From the NCBI GenBank assembly GCA_948567375.1, contig OX419756.1, forward strand, positions 45,026,333 through 45,090,332: DNA of 64,000 nt, written 5' to 3'. Numbering within the stretch: the stretch's first letter is position 1; each line of letters opens with the position of its first letter. This document shows, piece after piece, positions 32,632 to 43,599 of the stretch. Origin of the DNA: Lunularia cruciata. Taxonomy: Eukaryota; Streptophyta; Marchantiopsida; Lunulariales; Lunulariaceae. The notes under the pieces are model-generated. The model worked only from the letters and a program-made list of their open reading frames with translations. It had not been told where the DNA came from and searched no databases. The translations under genes and the position numbers were made by a program.

Positions 32632-35600
32632 TCATCCCAAAGAGCAACATTGAATGTTGAGCAAGTTCGTGCATAATTTGAACTTCTCAATAGGTTTAGT
32701 CAACATATCAATTGTGTTTAGCTTTGCACGAATATTTTGCAAATTAATCTCACTATTTGTCATAGTTTCTTTGAGAAAATGATGTCTCACATCAATATGC
32801 TTTGTTCTTGAATGATATACTTGATTCTTGGCCAAGTGAATAGTACTATGGCTATCACAAAAAGGTATGGACTTCATGTTAGGGAGTCTTGCATCCTTGG
32901 CTAATCTTTATAGCCATATTTCCTCTTTAACAACCTCAATATTTGCCATATATTTTGCCTTTGTAGTAGAAAGAGCAATAGTAGATTGGAGAGTAGACTT
33001 CCGACTTATTGCACCACCAACAAGTGTAGAAATAAATCTTTTTGCAGACCTTCTCTTCTCCAAGTCTCCTGAAAAATCAGAATCTACATACCCTATAATT
33101 CCTCTTTCTTGGTTATTCTCCACATCAAAGATGATGACAACAATTATAGTCCCTTTTAAGTAACAAAGTATCCATTTCAAAACTTCCTAGTGTTTTTTCA
33201 TTGGATTTACCATGTCTCTACTTACCATACTCACAATATATGAGATGTCTGGTCTAGTGCAGACCATAGCATACATTGAACTCCCAATAGCACTAACATA
33301 AGGAATGTTTGACATTACTTTTCTCTCCTCCTCCTTTGATGGACATTGCTCCAAAGAGATCTTGAAATGACTTGCCATTGGAGTGTTCACTAGTTTGGCA
33401 TTCTCCATGCCAAAACAAACAAGTAATTTTTCCAAATATCTCCTTTGAGATATCTATAACTTTCCCTTGCTCTTGTCCCAATGGATTTCAATTTCAAGCA
33501 CCGTCTTTGAAGAACCCAAGTCCTTCATATCAAACTCACCAAGTTGTGCTTTCAATTTCTGCACCTCAACCATGTCCTCTGTGGCAATCAACATATCATC
33601 CACATATAATACCAAGATAACTAAATCAAATACTCTAGGTCCATGTAGCTTATAGAGGTACACAAAAAAATCTGACTCACTTATGTTATATCTATGCTTC
33701 AACATGAAAGCATCAAATTTCATGGACCAACGTCTTGGACTTTGCTTTTGTAACGTACAAACTAGGTTCTCATTCCTTGGTACCACAAAACCTTCAAGTT
33801 GATAGATATAAATCTCCTCCAATTCTCCATGTAAAAAATCAGTTGTAATATCTAGTTGCTCCAATTCCAAGTTATGCAAAGCAATTATTGCAAACAATGC
33901 AAAAATTGAAGACATTTTTACCATTGGTGAAAATATCTCATTCAAATATCTTCTTTTTGACTACTCCTACAAGCCTTGCTTTGTATTGATCTCCACCTGA
34001 TTTTGGAAGTCATTATTTCCTCCAAAATATCAGTGTACAACCAATTGCCTTCTTTCCCATAGGAAAAATTTAAAGTCCAAGTTTGGTTTTTGGCCAAAGA
34101 CTTCATCTCCTCTTCCATTGCACAATGCCATTTTTTACATGTCTTCACTTCCATGATCAATATCTATCATAATAAAATCTGACTGAATTTGGCATTGCTT
34201 AACATAGTTCTTGCTTTCTCCAAGAGTGTATGATTTTTCTAGCTCTGCCACACCATTTTGTTGAGGGGAACCCGGTATGGTAAAGTGATGAATTATCCCT
34301 TCACTCTTACAATATCTATCAAACTCTCCAGATTGTTATTCCCCACCATTATTTGATCTCAAACACTTCACTTTCCTTCCAATTTGTTTCTCCATCATCA
34401 CCTTTTATTGTTTAAAGATAGAGAAGACTTCTGATTTTTGCTTCATGATGTAGACCCATACTCTCCTAGAGTAATCATCAACCAAAGGTACAAATTTAAT
34501 GCTCCAGATTATGAAGCTATAGGTGTAGAGCCCCAAACATCAAAATGCACATAGTCTAAAATTCCCTTAATGCAATAAATTATTGTGGAAAATCTTACTC
34601 TCTGTTGCTTTCCTATTACACAATGTGCACAGAATTTTAACTTACAACTTTTAATGCCCTTCAAAGTTGTTGCTTGGATAATTCACTTAGACCTTTTTCA
34701 CTCATATGACCCAAACTTTGGTGCCATAAGTGAGTGAGATCTTTGGGATCTTCTTTTTCAGAAATAGTAGTTGCACTCCTCTTCTAGTGATATCTCCAAC
34801 AAGCTCATAAAAATTTCCTATCTTCTTGCTCTTCATTACAATCAATGCTTCTTCTGGTACCTTGCGTGTTCCATTTTCTGCTCCCCACCTCCAACCATTT
34901 GAGTCCAAAGTGCCTAATGATATCAAATTATTCCTTAATTCAAGAACATGCCTCACATCAGCAGGAGTACTCACAACACCATCAAACATCTGAATGCTTA
35001 TTGTACCAATGTCAATAGCTTTACAAGTCATGTTGTTCCACATTATTACAGATCCTCTATTGAATGGTTTGTACTCATGAAACCGCTCCTTATTTGGACA
35101 CACATGGTAAGGGTAATCTGAGTCCAATATCCATGATTCCTCAAATTGATCTTTGTCTTGGGTAACACATAGAACATCATCCACAAAACCAGATGACTCA
35201 TCAATACTTGCTTGATCTGAAAGTTAACCGTTATCCTTGTTAGGCTCAGTTACAATACTTCTTGAGATGTTCAACCTTCCCACAAATCCAGCCCTTGCCT
35301 TTGAAACCTCAAGTTCCAGACTTGGATCTTGATTTACTCTCTCTCTCTCTGTATCTGAGAAAGAATAGAGACTCTGGATTTTTCTTTTCTTGGTTGGGTC
35401 TTTTCTGCATCTCACTAGACAATAATGTTAAAGTGACTTCCTCAAAGTTTTTATCATCCTTCCCATATAAAAGAGTTGTGACCACATGCTCATATGACGA
35501 AGAAAGTGATTTCAATAACAACAATTCCTTCTCCTCCTCTTCTAATTTGATCTCTATGCTCATTAACTAACAAATGATTTTTTTGAGAGCATTTAGGTGC

Positions 35601-36028
35601 TCCATAATACTTTGGACTTCCTTCATCCGGAACATACACAACTTTTGTTTAAGATACAGTCTATTTGTCAAAGACTTGGCCATATAAAGATTCTCTAGTT
35701 TGGCCCAAAGTTTTGGTGCAAATTCTTCATTCATAACATTGTATAGCACTTCATCAGCAAGGTTCAACCAAATAGTGCTAATATCTCTCAGATCTGCATC
35801 TTCATCTTCCCCATCCTCATAAGTTTTTTCCTTATGACTTTTTCATAGTGCTCTATGCAGCCCTTTTTGGACAAGAAGGTCCTTCATCTTCAGTTGCCAA
35901 AGTCCAAAATTGTTTTGTCCATCAAATTTCTCCACTGCAAATTTAGCATTTGATATGGATATCACCCTTGCCATTGCTTTGATGTGGACTTGCTTCTTGA
36001 CCCATTTCACTACACCCTCAGATCTCAA
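32632..36028 (-). pseudogene. Copia gag-pol remnant
   Basis: Gag from 36028 (FAVEKFDGQNNFGLWQLKMK, then LWAKLENLYM near 35700). A protease-type segment WILDSDYPYH near 35130, where the usual D-S-G is DSD. The gag-pre-integrase region reads to 34702. RT is at 33945-33454 with LEQLDITTDFLHGELEE and the intact catalytic LVLYVDDML. RT-RNase H linker at 33435-33187. RNase H at 33180-32632 with YVDSDFSGDLEKRRS and HIDVRHHF. The integrase (about 34690-34170) is largely degraded. Many stops and frameshifts. Confidence 0.8.
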
Positions 36029-36031
36029 CTA

Positions 36032-36044
36032 TGCTCTGATAGCA
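36032..36044 (-). other. Copia primer-binding site
   Basis: Minus strand TTGCTATCAGAGC directly after the 5' LTR end, a variant of TGGTATCAGAGC (initiator tRNA-Met). Confidence 0.6.
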
Positions 36045-36046
36045 AT

Positions 36047-36160
36047 TGTTAGAAAACACAGTCATGAGAATCTCTCTGATAGCACATCATAAACCCCATT
36101 ACAAACACATTACGTAAATAATCAAAGGACAATAGTAAATAACAAGGTTCACTCCTTGAA
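36047..36160 (-). repeat. Copia 5' LTR, incomplete
   Basis: Matches the low-coordinate part of 32274-32602 (TTAGAAAACA, GATAGCACATCATAA, GGTTCACT). It diverges beyond about 36160, suggesting deletion or replacement of the rest. Confidence 0.6.
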
Positions 36161-36302
36161 AAATTGCACTAGTGATTCACTTCTTGATGTGTTCTTTATG
36201 TGTGAACAAACATCAAGATAATGATATATTAAGCGAAATGCCTTTTCTATTATATAAATAAAATGTATGTTTCAAAAGTAACTCCATAGAATAACAAGAG
36301 GA

Positions 36303-36390
36303 ATAAGGAAACCCCATCACATCGTACAAGGAAGAGACATAGTGTGTAAAACGAGGTTAAGCACCAACAACATCGATAAAATATACATAA
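36303..36390 (-). mobile_element. Tail of the R2-like family, minus strand
   Basis: Minus-strand reading contains CCTTGTACGATGTGATGGGG and the upstream T-rich part of the family tail. No target-site duplication identified. Confidence 0.65.
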
Positions 36391-36516
36391 AGTTATTAGA
36401 AAAATCTCATAGCCTTCCATAAACAAGAAAGTGGTTTATTTATTAATCAAATGATTTAGAGAGTCATCCAATCTATAACTCTTTTCTCTTTATTATAATT
36501 CCTCTTATCGAATACT

Positions 36517-36600
36517 ATTGGGGTTTATCCCCATTTTACCCGATTGCTTTTCTTGGTATGGCTTGAAAGGGTCTTTCTCTCTTTCACGCGCAGTCGCTTG
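36517..36600 (+). mobile_element. Tail of the R2-like family, plus strand
   Basis: Carries GGGG-TTTAT-CCCC (hairpin 1) and GAAAG-GGT-CTTTC at the place of hairpin 2, then ACGCGCAGTCGC at the end. Stem bases differ from copy A but pairing remains. Confidence 0.65.
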
Positions 36601-36831
36601 AGTTAGATATAGAGGTGTGCCTTTTAGGTTTATAAAATCACATAAATTTTTATATTCATGTGAAATTAATTTTCTCGTGTATACATATGGAAATAATTTT
36701 TTATTTTTTTAGAGTTATTTTAAAATATTTGAATAAGATATTGAGCTAAAACTTTCTTTCCGTTGTTCTCGTAAAACTGAAAGTGCAACAAGTGAGACAA
36801 AGTCGACTGCTTAGAAAACACTAAAGTAAAA

Positions 36832-36995
36832 AGATCCCATCAAGGATGAGACGAAACAAACCGTACAAAGAGGAGACAAAAGATGTAAAATGGGTTTACT
36901 GCCCACAAGTATCGACATGAGACAAGGTGCTAAAAGGTAGTGCGACCAAGTAGGATAGCGAGAAGATCATCAAACCATACAAGGAGTAATAGGTA
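36832..36995 (-). mobile_element. Tail copies of the R2-like family, minus strand
   Basis: 36832-36905 reads on the minus strand as a decayed tail with TTTGTACGG. 36965-36990 holds a further partial tail (CAAACCATACAAGGAG on plus). Flanking duplications were not found. Confidence 0.55.
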
Positions 36996-38257
36996 GAGTA
37001 TATTTATCATATAATCTTTCCTCTACATTGAAGATATCCATTTGTAAACTAATCTTTAGTTTTATTTAGTTTTATTTTTATCTTATAAAATTATTTTTAC
37101 ATTATTTTCTAATATAATATTTATACTAAAAATAATTTATAGTATGTATATATTACTATAGATTTTTATTTATTTATTTAAATAATAGAAAATTTTAAAA
37201 TAATTTAAATAAATATCTTTAAATTTCATCGTTGAGATTGCTTTTTTCTAATATATTATTTTAGAAATATTGTAAATTATTGTTTTCTTTATGGATCAGC
37301 TAATACGGCAAGACATTGAGGCAAGTTGGTGAACCGGGAAGCGCTCAGTCAAAACTAATGAACTTAACGTGGTCATTCTCCAGAGTTTGGAGTTGCCGGC
37401 AGGCAATTGTAAAAAGCGTTAAACCAGCTGGGCACTCGTCTGGAGATACCAGACGCTTCAGTTTATATTTTATAAATTTGAAGCGTCTGGACATCACGAA
37501 CTCTGCTTTGGCTGTCTTCATCTACATGTCTTATTCACGCATGTTTGAAGGGGTATACACAATACGGTGACATCACTAACCAGCATCCTTCAGAGGGATG
37601 TTTGGGAGTTTGGCTAGGCTAAGTACACCCAGGAGCTGGCAGGAAGTTGTGTGGAGCTCTGAGTTTACACATTCATTTTTATGTATACATTTGCAAAGCT
37701 CTAGATTATAAGCGCTGTTGAATCCTATCAAAAGTGGGAATACCATGTTGGTTGTTGGAACCATAAAAAATATGACATTCCGGATATGGACTTAAGGACT
37801 GCTTGAATTTATTCCGCAATTACAAGCGAGCCCCGTGTTCATTGATGGGAAGGATGCACCTGAATGCTGGACTTCCGACTAGATCTGTGGAATCTTGAGT
37901 GCTGAGATTTAACGCATGCAGCCAGTTCTGATCTGCTATCTTACACAGCTTGAAGAAAAGCTCTTAGACTAGACCATCTGATTAAGGATTCACACAGGTA
38001 CAGTCTACCGAGTTGATTGGGTTATGTGTCTGGAGACCTTTTCATTTGCAGAGCGCCGAAAATCGGACATATAGCGGTCATCTATTCATTTCCTGATCAA
38101 GCTTGCTTTGAACCTAAAGTTGGTTGTGATCGACCTCTGTGCATCTGCACCCGGCCCTGTACATGTGGAACTGATCCTTAGTTGATTTTGGACATTGGGA
38201 TGAGTCGTTGATGTCCAACACATGAATGTGTCAGATAGCTGCAGCGTTGCGGTCACT
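36996..38257. other. Spacer before the NPF pseudogene
   Basis: Very AT-rich to about 37290, then of host-like composition. No gene supported. Confidence 0.5.
37449..37490. repeat. Perfect 12-bp inverted repeat (hairpin)
   Basis: CCAGACGCTTCA (37449-37460) and TGAAGCGTCTGG (37479-37490) around an AT-rich 18-nt loop that contains a smaller TTTATA/TATAAA palindrome. Confidence 0.7.
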
Positions 38258-39854
38258 ATGAAGAATGAAGAACTGGATTCATTGCTTACCAGAGATGGTA
38301 CCCTGGATTACAAAGGGCCAGCCAGCAGAAAAGTCGAAGACTGGGACGATGAGTGTGTCGCCATACATTTTTGGTAATTTCAATGACTCAATTTCAATGA
38401 CTACTCATTGTTACAGTAGTAGCCGCTAATAAATTAAAGTCTTTAATTGTTTGATGAACTGCCCACGAAAGAACGCAGTTTTATCTAGGGGGGCGGACAG
38501 ATGACGAAAATATATGGAGGCCTGCCATTGATCAATATTTGGATGATCTGTGCAGTGGCGGAGTTTGCTGAGAGAACAGCGAGCTTTGGAGTGGCAATAA
38601 ACATCATTAGTTATTTAGTTAAACAGAAGCATTTCCATCTAGCAGGTGCAGCAAACATGACGACGAACTTCATTGGCACGAGTTATCTGCTCATACTCTG
38701 GCAGACACCTATTTGGCCCGCTTCTGGACTATCTTGATCTTTCAATTCGTCCAACTGCTGGTAATGAGCAGACGATTAATCCATCAAGCATTTCACCTTT
38801 CGTTTCTTTTCCTTACAGTTCACCAACTTGGTCTCTGAAAAAAAATCTTCTGAATTGTTCCATATCTACCAATAATAGTTACCTTCTTTTACCTTTAATA
38901 AATTTTACCTTTTTCGTCTCTCCCGTATACGGCTTGATGGGTTTTCCATCCTTCGTTTTTCTACGCGGTCGCCTTCTTATTTATACCAATAATAAGAAAT
39001 TAAGGTTTCTGGGTGACGATCGAGTTCTGAATCGGGTCTAGGACAGCTATCCGGCAAGCTGAAGGATCTTACTCTGACTACAATCAGCGGTATCCATTGT
39101 GTAGGGTCTGTTTGTTCTGATCATTAACTCTTCCTTGGACCAGTTCAAATGCTTCAGTACTACGCGCGCCAAGTGAAGTCACAATTACTGAAGTAGAAGC
39201 CTTCAAAATGGTGATGCGTCTGCTACCTATCCTGGCAACCACATGGTTTTTCTGGACTGTTCAGGCACAACCATACATTTACGATCACGCAGGCTTTAGT
39301 AATGAACAGGTCCCTGCGGCCAAGTTTCACAGTTGCTCCTGCGTCCGTGGGCGTGCTCCAATGTCGCTGTTCTCCTCGGGATAGCAGTTTACGATCGAGT
39401 ATTCTTACCCATCACTAGGCGCTTCACTGGTAATCCAAAGGGTATAATTACTCTACAGCGAATTGGATAGGCACTCGTTACACCCATCTTCACAATGGCA
39501 TGTGCTGCCTTGGTCGAACGGAGAAGGCTTCAAGAGGTCCATAACTTGAACTTGGGGATGAGGACTTGTGAACCAATCAGAAGTTTCTCGATGTTCTGGT
39601 TAGCCCCACAGTGCTTGATAATGGGAATTGGAGAATCTCTCATGTGACCCGGTTAACTGGATTTTTTCTACAGTGAATTGCCTGAAAACATGCAGTCTAT
39701 GGGCACATCACTGTATTTGTCTACTATAGCCATAGGTAGTTTCGCTAGCAGTGCAATCGTATCAGCTGTGAACTCCGTCTCTTCTTCTTCTCTTCAGTGG
39801 CGCTGGATTTTAGACAATCTGAGTGTTGCCGGTTTAGACAGCTGTTGGCAGTAA
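38258..39854 (+). pseudogene. NPF (NRT1/PTR family) transporter pseudogene
   Basis: NPF proteins are 12-helix proton-coupled nitrate/peptide/hormone transporters of about 600 residues. Exon 1 (from ATG 38258) reads TRDGTLDYKGQPASR. Exon 2 (about 38502-38767) reads AEFAERTASFGVAINIISYL, then, after a small deletion and frameshift near 38700, ADTYLARFWTILIFQFVQLL. The C-terminal part (about 39130-39854) reads ITEVEAFKMVMRLLPILATT, YDRVFLPITRRFTGNPKGI and GTSLYLSTIAIGSFASS. Frameshifts and stops (after QRIG and in the IGESLM segment) break it. The middle exon encoding the fourth to sixth helices is missing; a candidate lies inverted at 40890-41215. A non-LTR tail sits between exon 2 and the C-terminal part. 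Confidence 0.85.
38878..38983 (+). mobile_element. Tail-only R2-like insertion inside the NPF pseudogene
   Basis: 106-bp insertion flanked by the perfect 11-bp duplication TACCAATAATA (38867-38877 and 38984-38994). It contains the family tail with GATGG-GTTTT-CCATC and CTACGCGGTCGCC near its end. Hairpin 1 is lost. Confidence 0.85.
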
Positions 39855-40889
39855 TTAGTGCAGTTAAATCTCATTCTTCCTCATAGTTTCAAAATTCCAC
39901 ATCTATAAAACAACTTACATCTATTGCTCCCCCGCCATATGTGCACGAGATGAAGGACAGGATATCGATCAGCCGTCCAAGTTTTCACACCTCAATTTCT
40001 CGTAGAGAAGGTCCTGTTTCCTCTTCGGGAACAGGAGATCCCTGAACGACCTCACTAGATGTACGGATAGGTATGCCCATCGCAGAACCCGGGTACATGA
40101 GAAATTAGGAGCCAGGGGACCGAGGAGATACAACCCATCCATTTTTCGATCACCTGTATATATCTCACTAACCACACGCGGGTATCACGTCTTGTTTATC
40201 CTGGTTGATATAAAACTCTTCAAATCTTCAGCGTATACTGTCCAAATCTCGTAAAGTCTGCGTTGTCTCCAATTCAATTTGCTCTAAGTTTGGCACCCTG
40301 CAGCTGGACTCGCTGTTTAATATAATATGTATTGTGAGGAAATTCAATCATCATCCGTTTCGCTTGAAAGAAGTTGCTGATGCACAAAATGAATCGGCTG
40401 GAAATCCTTGATAATGATGTTCTATGAATATATCAGCAATGCCTTCCGGATTCTATTGATGCCTGAAAGTATTGCCACTGAAATTTTTGGTCCAAGTTTA
40501 CACGTAATATGCAATGCGCACGCAAGTCCGTCTGAGAAAGTCTGGATGCATAGAGATTTTCACCTTTAAAATGTTTCGGTTCTTGACTGATATTAAGCTT
40601 GTATTTCATGTCTTTTGTAAGTTTTGCTGCGAAGACTTGCCCTCAGCACCAACCACCAAGGTATAATCACCCGTAGCCTACCATGTGACAGCAATAGAAT
40701 GCATTCAGTGTGGAATCACAGCAATGTAGAAGAACTTGCTTCGAGACAAACTTAAAACAGTTCTAAGGACACAACTAATTCTAACACAGTTCTAAGGAGT
40801 TATGATTTCATTGGAGCACTGACCTTACTCCTAGTCTTGAACCTGCTCACTGATATAGTAGGAGATTCAAGACGATCTTCTGTACGATG
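39855..40889. other. Spacer, nothing recognised
   Basis: Mixed-composition sequence between the two NPF remnants. Short open frames only. Confidence 0.5.
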
Positions 40890-41215
40890 TGATTCATATA
40901 GAAGATCGTCTCGATAGAACTCGTTTGACTACATAGTAAAAGTGATACGTGATGTGCTGGTAGAGCATCATGAAAGTGACGAGTAACTTTACAGGAGGGC
41001 TGCAGACACCGCAGCCTTCTCTTTCGCCAAAAAAAAGATACAGGTAACAAGTTATGGTAGCGACCAACTTGGTTCGACTGGTAAAGGAATATTTCAAATT
41101 GCAGGGGATCTTCGGTTGCCAATCCGTAGATCAACGATCCTACAACGAAAGACAGTAGGCAAAATGCCAGCCCCCAGTAACATTCCAAGTGTCTCAAGTT
41201 CCATTGATGTTGCAT
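40890..41215 (-). pseudogene. Probable NPF middle-exon fragment on the opposite strand
   Basis: The minus strand from 41215 reads LECYWGLAFCLLSFVVGSLIYGL and then, after a frameshift near 41105, YSFTSRTKLVATI. Spacing and wording resemble the NPF helix-6 region and the following SPLTR-I-x-QVLVAA segment, exactly the part missing from the plus-strand pseudogene. The likeness is moderate. Confidence 0.45.
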
Positions 41216-41357
41216 AGATCACTCCAAGTTTTTTGTCAACTCTTTACATTCTCAGTTAGGACCTTCTATCATTCTCAAGTTCCATTGATGTTGCATGGAT
41301 CACGACAAGATCTTTTTTCAACAACTTACATTCTCAGTTAGGACCTTCTGTCATTCT
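41196..41357 (+). repeat. Two-copy tandem duplication, unit about 80 bp
   Basis: CAAGTTCCATTGATGTTGCA...CATTCTCAGTTAGGACCTTCT occurs at 41196-41275 and 41276-41357 with a few differences. Confidence 0.8.
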
Positions 41358-41455
41358 GCTTGAATTCGCCTCCACGAATAGAAAGGGTAATCGGTGGTCA
41401 TAGTTGAGAATCTGAGGTATTCAGCGACTGTCTTGATCTGTAGTTGCAAGGTAGA

Positions 41456-41935
41456 ATACTTTGGAACGGCTTTGGATCGGATGATGAGTAAAACCACCAC
41501 GAATTCGAAGACGACGGTGCGCTATAAATTGGACGTGTGAACTCGAAACTTGGTAAGGAAATAATAATATCAATTTCACTATCATGATCTTTTACAGAAA
41601 GTGTATTAAATAGTGTAGAGAGCAGTGTTAAGCATATGGATTTCCGGAGTGGAACTTGGTTCGGAATGATTGCCGAGTGGAGCAGACCTCAGGAACAGAG
41701 ATTCCGGATCTCTGTTCCTTGAGTGCCGGGATCAGAACTTGGCTCGGAACGGATTGTGGAGCGGAATAGCCTTCCGGATCGGATTCCCGGAACAGAACGA
41801 ACTACGGAATAGATCATGGAATAGATTAGACAAAGGAGATGAAGGAATCATAGTGGATCTATTATGTGATTCTTTCATCTCCTTTGTTCTTGTGGTTTTC
41901 TCAATCCTTATGGAACTCCAAAGCCGTTCCAAAGT
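41456..41935. repeat. Foldback element with terminal inverted repeats (MITE-like)
   Basis: The ends ACTTTGGAACGGCTTTGG (left) and CCAAAGCCGTTCCAAAGT (right) are inverted repeats, with similarity continuing inwards (AAAACCAC). TA adjoins both ends. Inside are a 12-bp perfect hairpin (AGGAACAGAGAT/ATCTCTGTTCCT near 41690-41720) and a 20-bp stem with one mismatch (CAAAGGAGATGAA arm near 41834-41890). Repeated GGAAC/GGAAT words fill the rest. No coding capacity. Confidence 0.6.
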
Positions 41936-41970
41936 AACGAACTACTTCTGGAGTTCCTTCTGCTCGGACT

Positions 41971-42093
41971 AGTTTTCTCCGTCATTATGCCCGCCTCTAT
42001 TGTCTTGTCGGTTCCTTCATTTACGATTGTCGGTTCTATTCTCTTGTCGGTGCCTACAAGACAATAGAGGCTGGTATAATGACTGAGAAAACT
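41971..42093. repeat. 38-bp imperfect inverted repeat
   Basis: Left arm 41971-42008 and right arm 42056-42093 pair with about four mismatches around a 47-bp loop. Both arms share CCTCTATTGTCTTGT in inverted form. Confidence 0.7.
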
Positions 42094-42143
42094 ACAGGAT
42101 CTAATATGGTTAGTAAACTACAAGGTCCGGATTGGGTTAGAAA

Positions 42144-42629
42144 GGAGACCGCGGGAAAAACACGAAGGACGGGAGGACCCCACTCCGTACAAGGGGGAGA
42201 GAAAAAGAGTAAAATGAAACTAAGTTCCATTAGAGTCTATATGCAAAATTTGCAGTATTGCATCTAAGATATTCGAGTACTCATCTAAAATATCCGAGCT
42301 ATTCAAGTCGGATGTGGATGTGCACCGAAGATAACTGAATACTGCACCTATAATATCCGAGCTATTCAGGTCGGATGTGGATGTGCACCGAAGATAACTG
42401 AGTACTGCACCTATAATATCCGAGCTATTCAGGTCGGATGTGGATGTGCACCTAAGATAACTGAGTACTGCACCTATAATACTATGCAAGTCGGATGTGC
42501 ACCTAAGAACTATGCAAGTTGGATGTGCACCTAAGATAACCGAGTACTACACTTATGATATCGAGCTATGCAAGTCGGATTTGCACCTAAAATATCCGAG
42601 CTATACAAGTCGGATGTTCGATACACTAC
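42144..42629 (-). mobile_element. R2-like element tail copy expanded into a minisatellite
   Basis: On the minus strand this is the family 3' region. The tail occupies 42144-42240 (GCGGTCTCC end, CCTTGTACGG). The part just upstream of the tail has been expanded into tandem units. It is flanked by imperfect direct repeats of about 40 bp (42103-42143 and 42630-42668, starting AATATG and ending TTAGAAA), a probable long target-site duplication. Confidence 0.7.
42250..42625 (-). repeat. Minisatellite derived from the non-LTR 3' region
   Basis: About three 63-bp units (TGCACCTATAATATCCGAGC, GTCGGATGTGGATGTGCACC and so on) with shorter units of about 36 bp at the edges. Their core matches the complement of GCATAGCTCGGATATCTTAG at 2879-2898 in copy A, just upstream of its tail. 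The 63-bp period gives a chance 21-residue repeat in one frame. Confidence 0.8.
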
Positions 42630-42668
42630 AATATGATTAATAAATACAAGGTTTGGATTTGTTAGAAA

Positions 42669-43049
42669 AACTACAAGGTCCCGGATTGGATTAGAAAAAC
42701 TACAAGCTGTGGATTAGGTGGATTAGGTTAAAGATAGTAATACTCAAATTAGTGTAGTTCTAGATTGAACGAGATTTTAGTCGAGTCACACTCTAGGAAT
42801 TATTTAGAGTTTACCATTTATATATATATATATTTCTTGAGATACTCGAGTTTGCAAAACCCGGAGACCCTAAACACTATTTATCAATAAATAATAAAAC
42901 CTCTAGTCCCTAAAGTTTCATGTGATTCTATTTGTGTCCATCTTAGGAATCCTAAAATAGTTACTTAGTAGTTAATATTCCTCTGTTGATATGTCCGCAA
43001 GGTTGATATGTGTTCTCTTTGTGTCCATTTAAGCATTCTCGAATAGTGG
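42669..43049. other. Left flank of non-LTR copy 2, including its probable target-site duplication
   Basis: 42951-43049 resembles 60832-60926 over about 95 bp (shared AAAATAGTT, TTAGTAGTTAAT, GCAAG and GAATAG). No gene. Confidence 0.5.
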
Positions 43050-43599
43050 TTTTTTATCCCCACCTTAAATTCCATCGGCTGATTATGTAATGGAGAGGGA
43101 TTCTGAAATAGGGGAGGGAACGGGAGGCGAAGAGAGGAACGGAAGAGGGAGAAATGAGGAGAGTATATTCTAGAGTTTTAGAAAGCTCAGCTGCATACCT
43201 CACATGAGTTAATAGTCTATTTTGTTCATTTTTTTATTTTGATTTCATTGGTATCTAGATTGAAGGCTCTGGAGAATTGAGTAGAAAGCTATGAGTATTT
43301 TTAGGGTTTAGAGTGTCTACTCCATAGCTCATGGCGAGAGTGATGGGTAAATAATTTTCAGTTTTAATCTCTTTGTATTCATGTTTCAGGTCCATGTGAA
43401 CTTAGTTAAAAAAATTTTGAGATAGAAATTGAAAGTCATGAGAGTTTATAGATTTTTAGGGTTTAGAGAAATTGTATTTACTCATGTGAGTTGAGATATG
43501 AGTGGTTGTGGTTTTGCAAGTATGGGGAGATATGGAAAGGAACATGATGTATTATGATCATTATTCTTGTACTAGCCATGGCTATACTTCCCATGATTA

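Larger units (their letters stand above)
32274..36160 (-). mobile_element. Ty1/Copia element on the minus strand
   Basis: The 3' LTR is 32274-32602 (minus-strand TGTTATG...CTAACA). The matching 5' LTR begins at 36047 but can be followed only to about 36160. A purine-rich tract precedes the 3' LTR near 32605-32615. The primer-binding site lies at 36032-36044. Gag, protease, integrase, reverse transcriptase and RNase H remnants read in Copia order on the minus strand. Stops and shifts make it defective. Confidence 0.8.

Noticed and set aside
41732-41972. ORFs on both strands inside the foldback element
   Set aside because: Mirror-image frames produced by palindromic sequence.
42220-42489. Protein with 21-residue repeats (SDIIGAVLSYLRCTSTSDLN)
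   Set aside because: The repeat arises from a 63-bp minisatellite derived from a transposon tail; 63 happens to be divisible by 3.
42250-42625. CRISPR-like array
   Set aside because: Units are contiguous tandem repeats without unique spacers, and the genome is eukaryotic.
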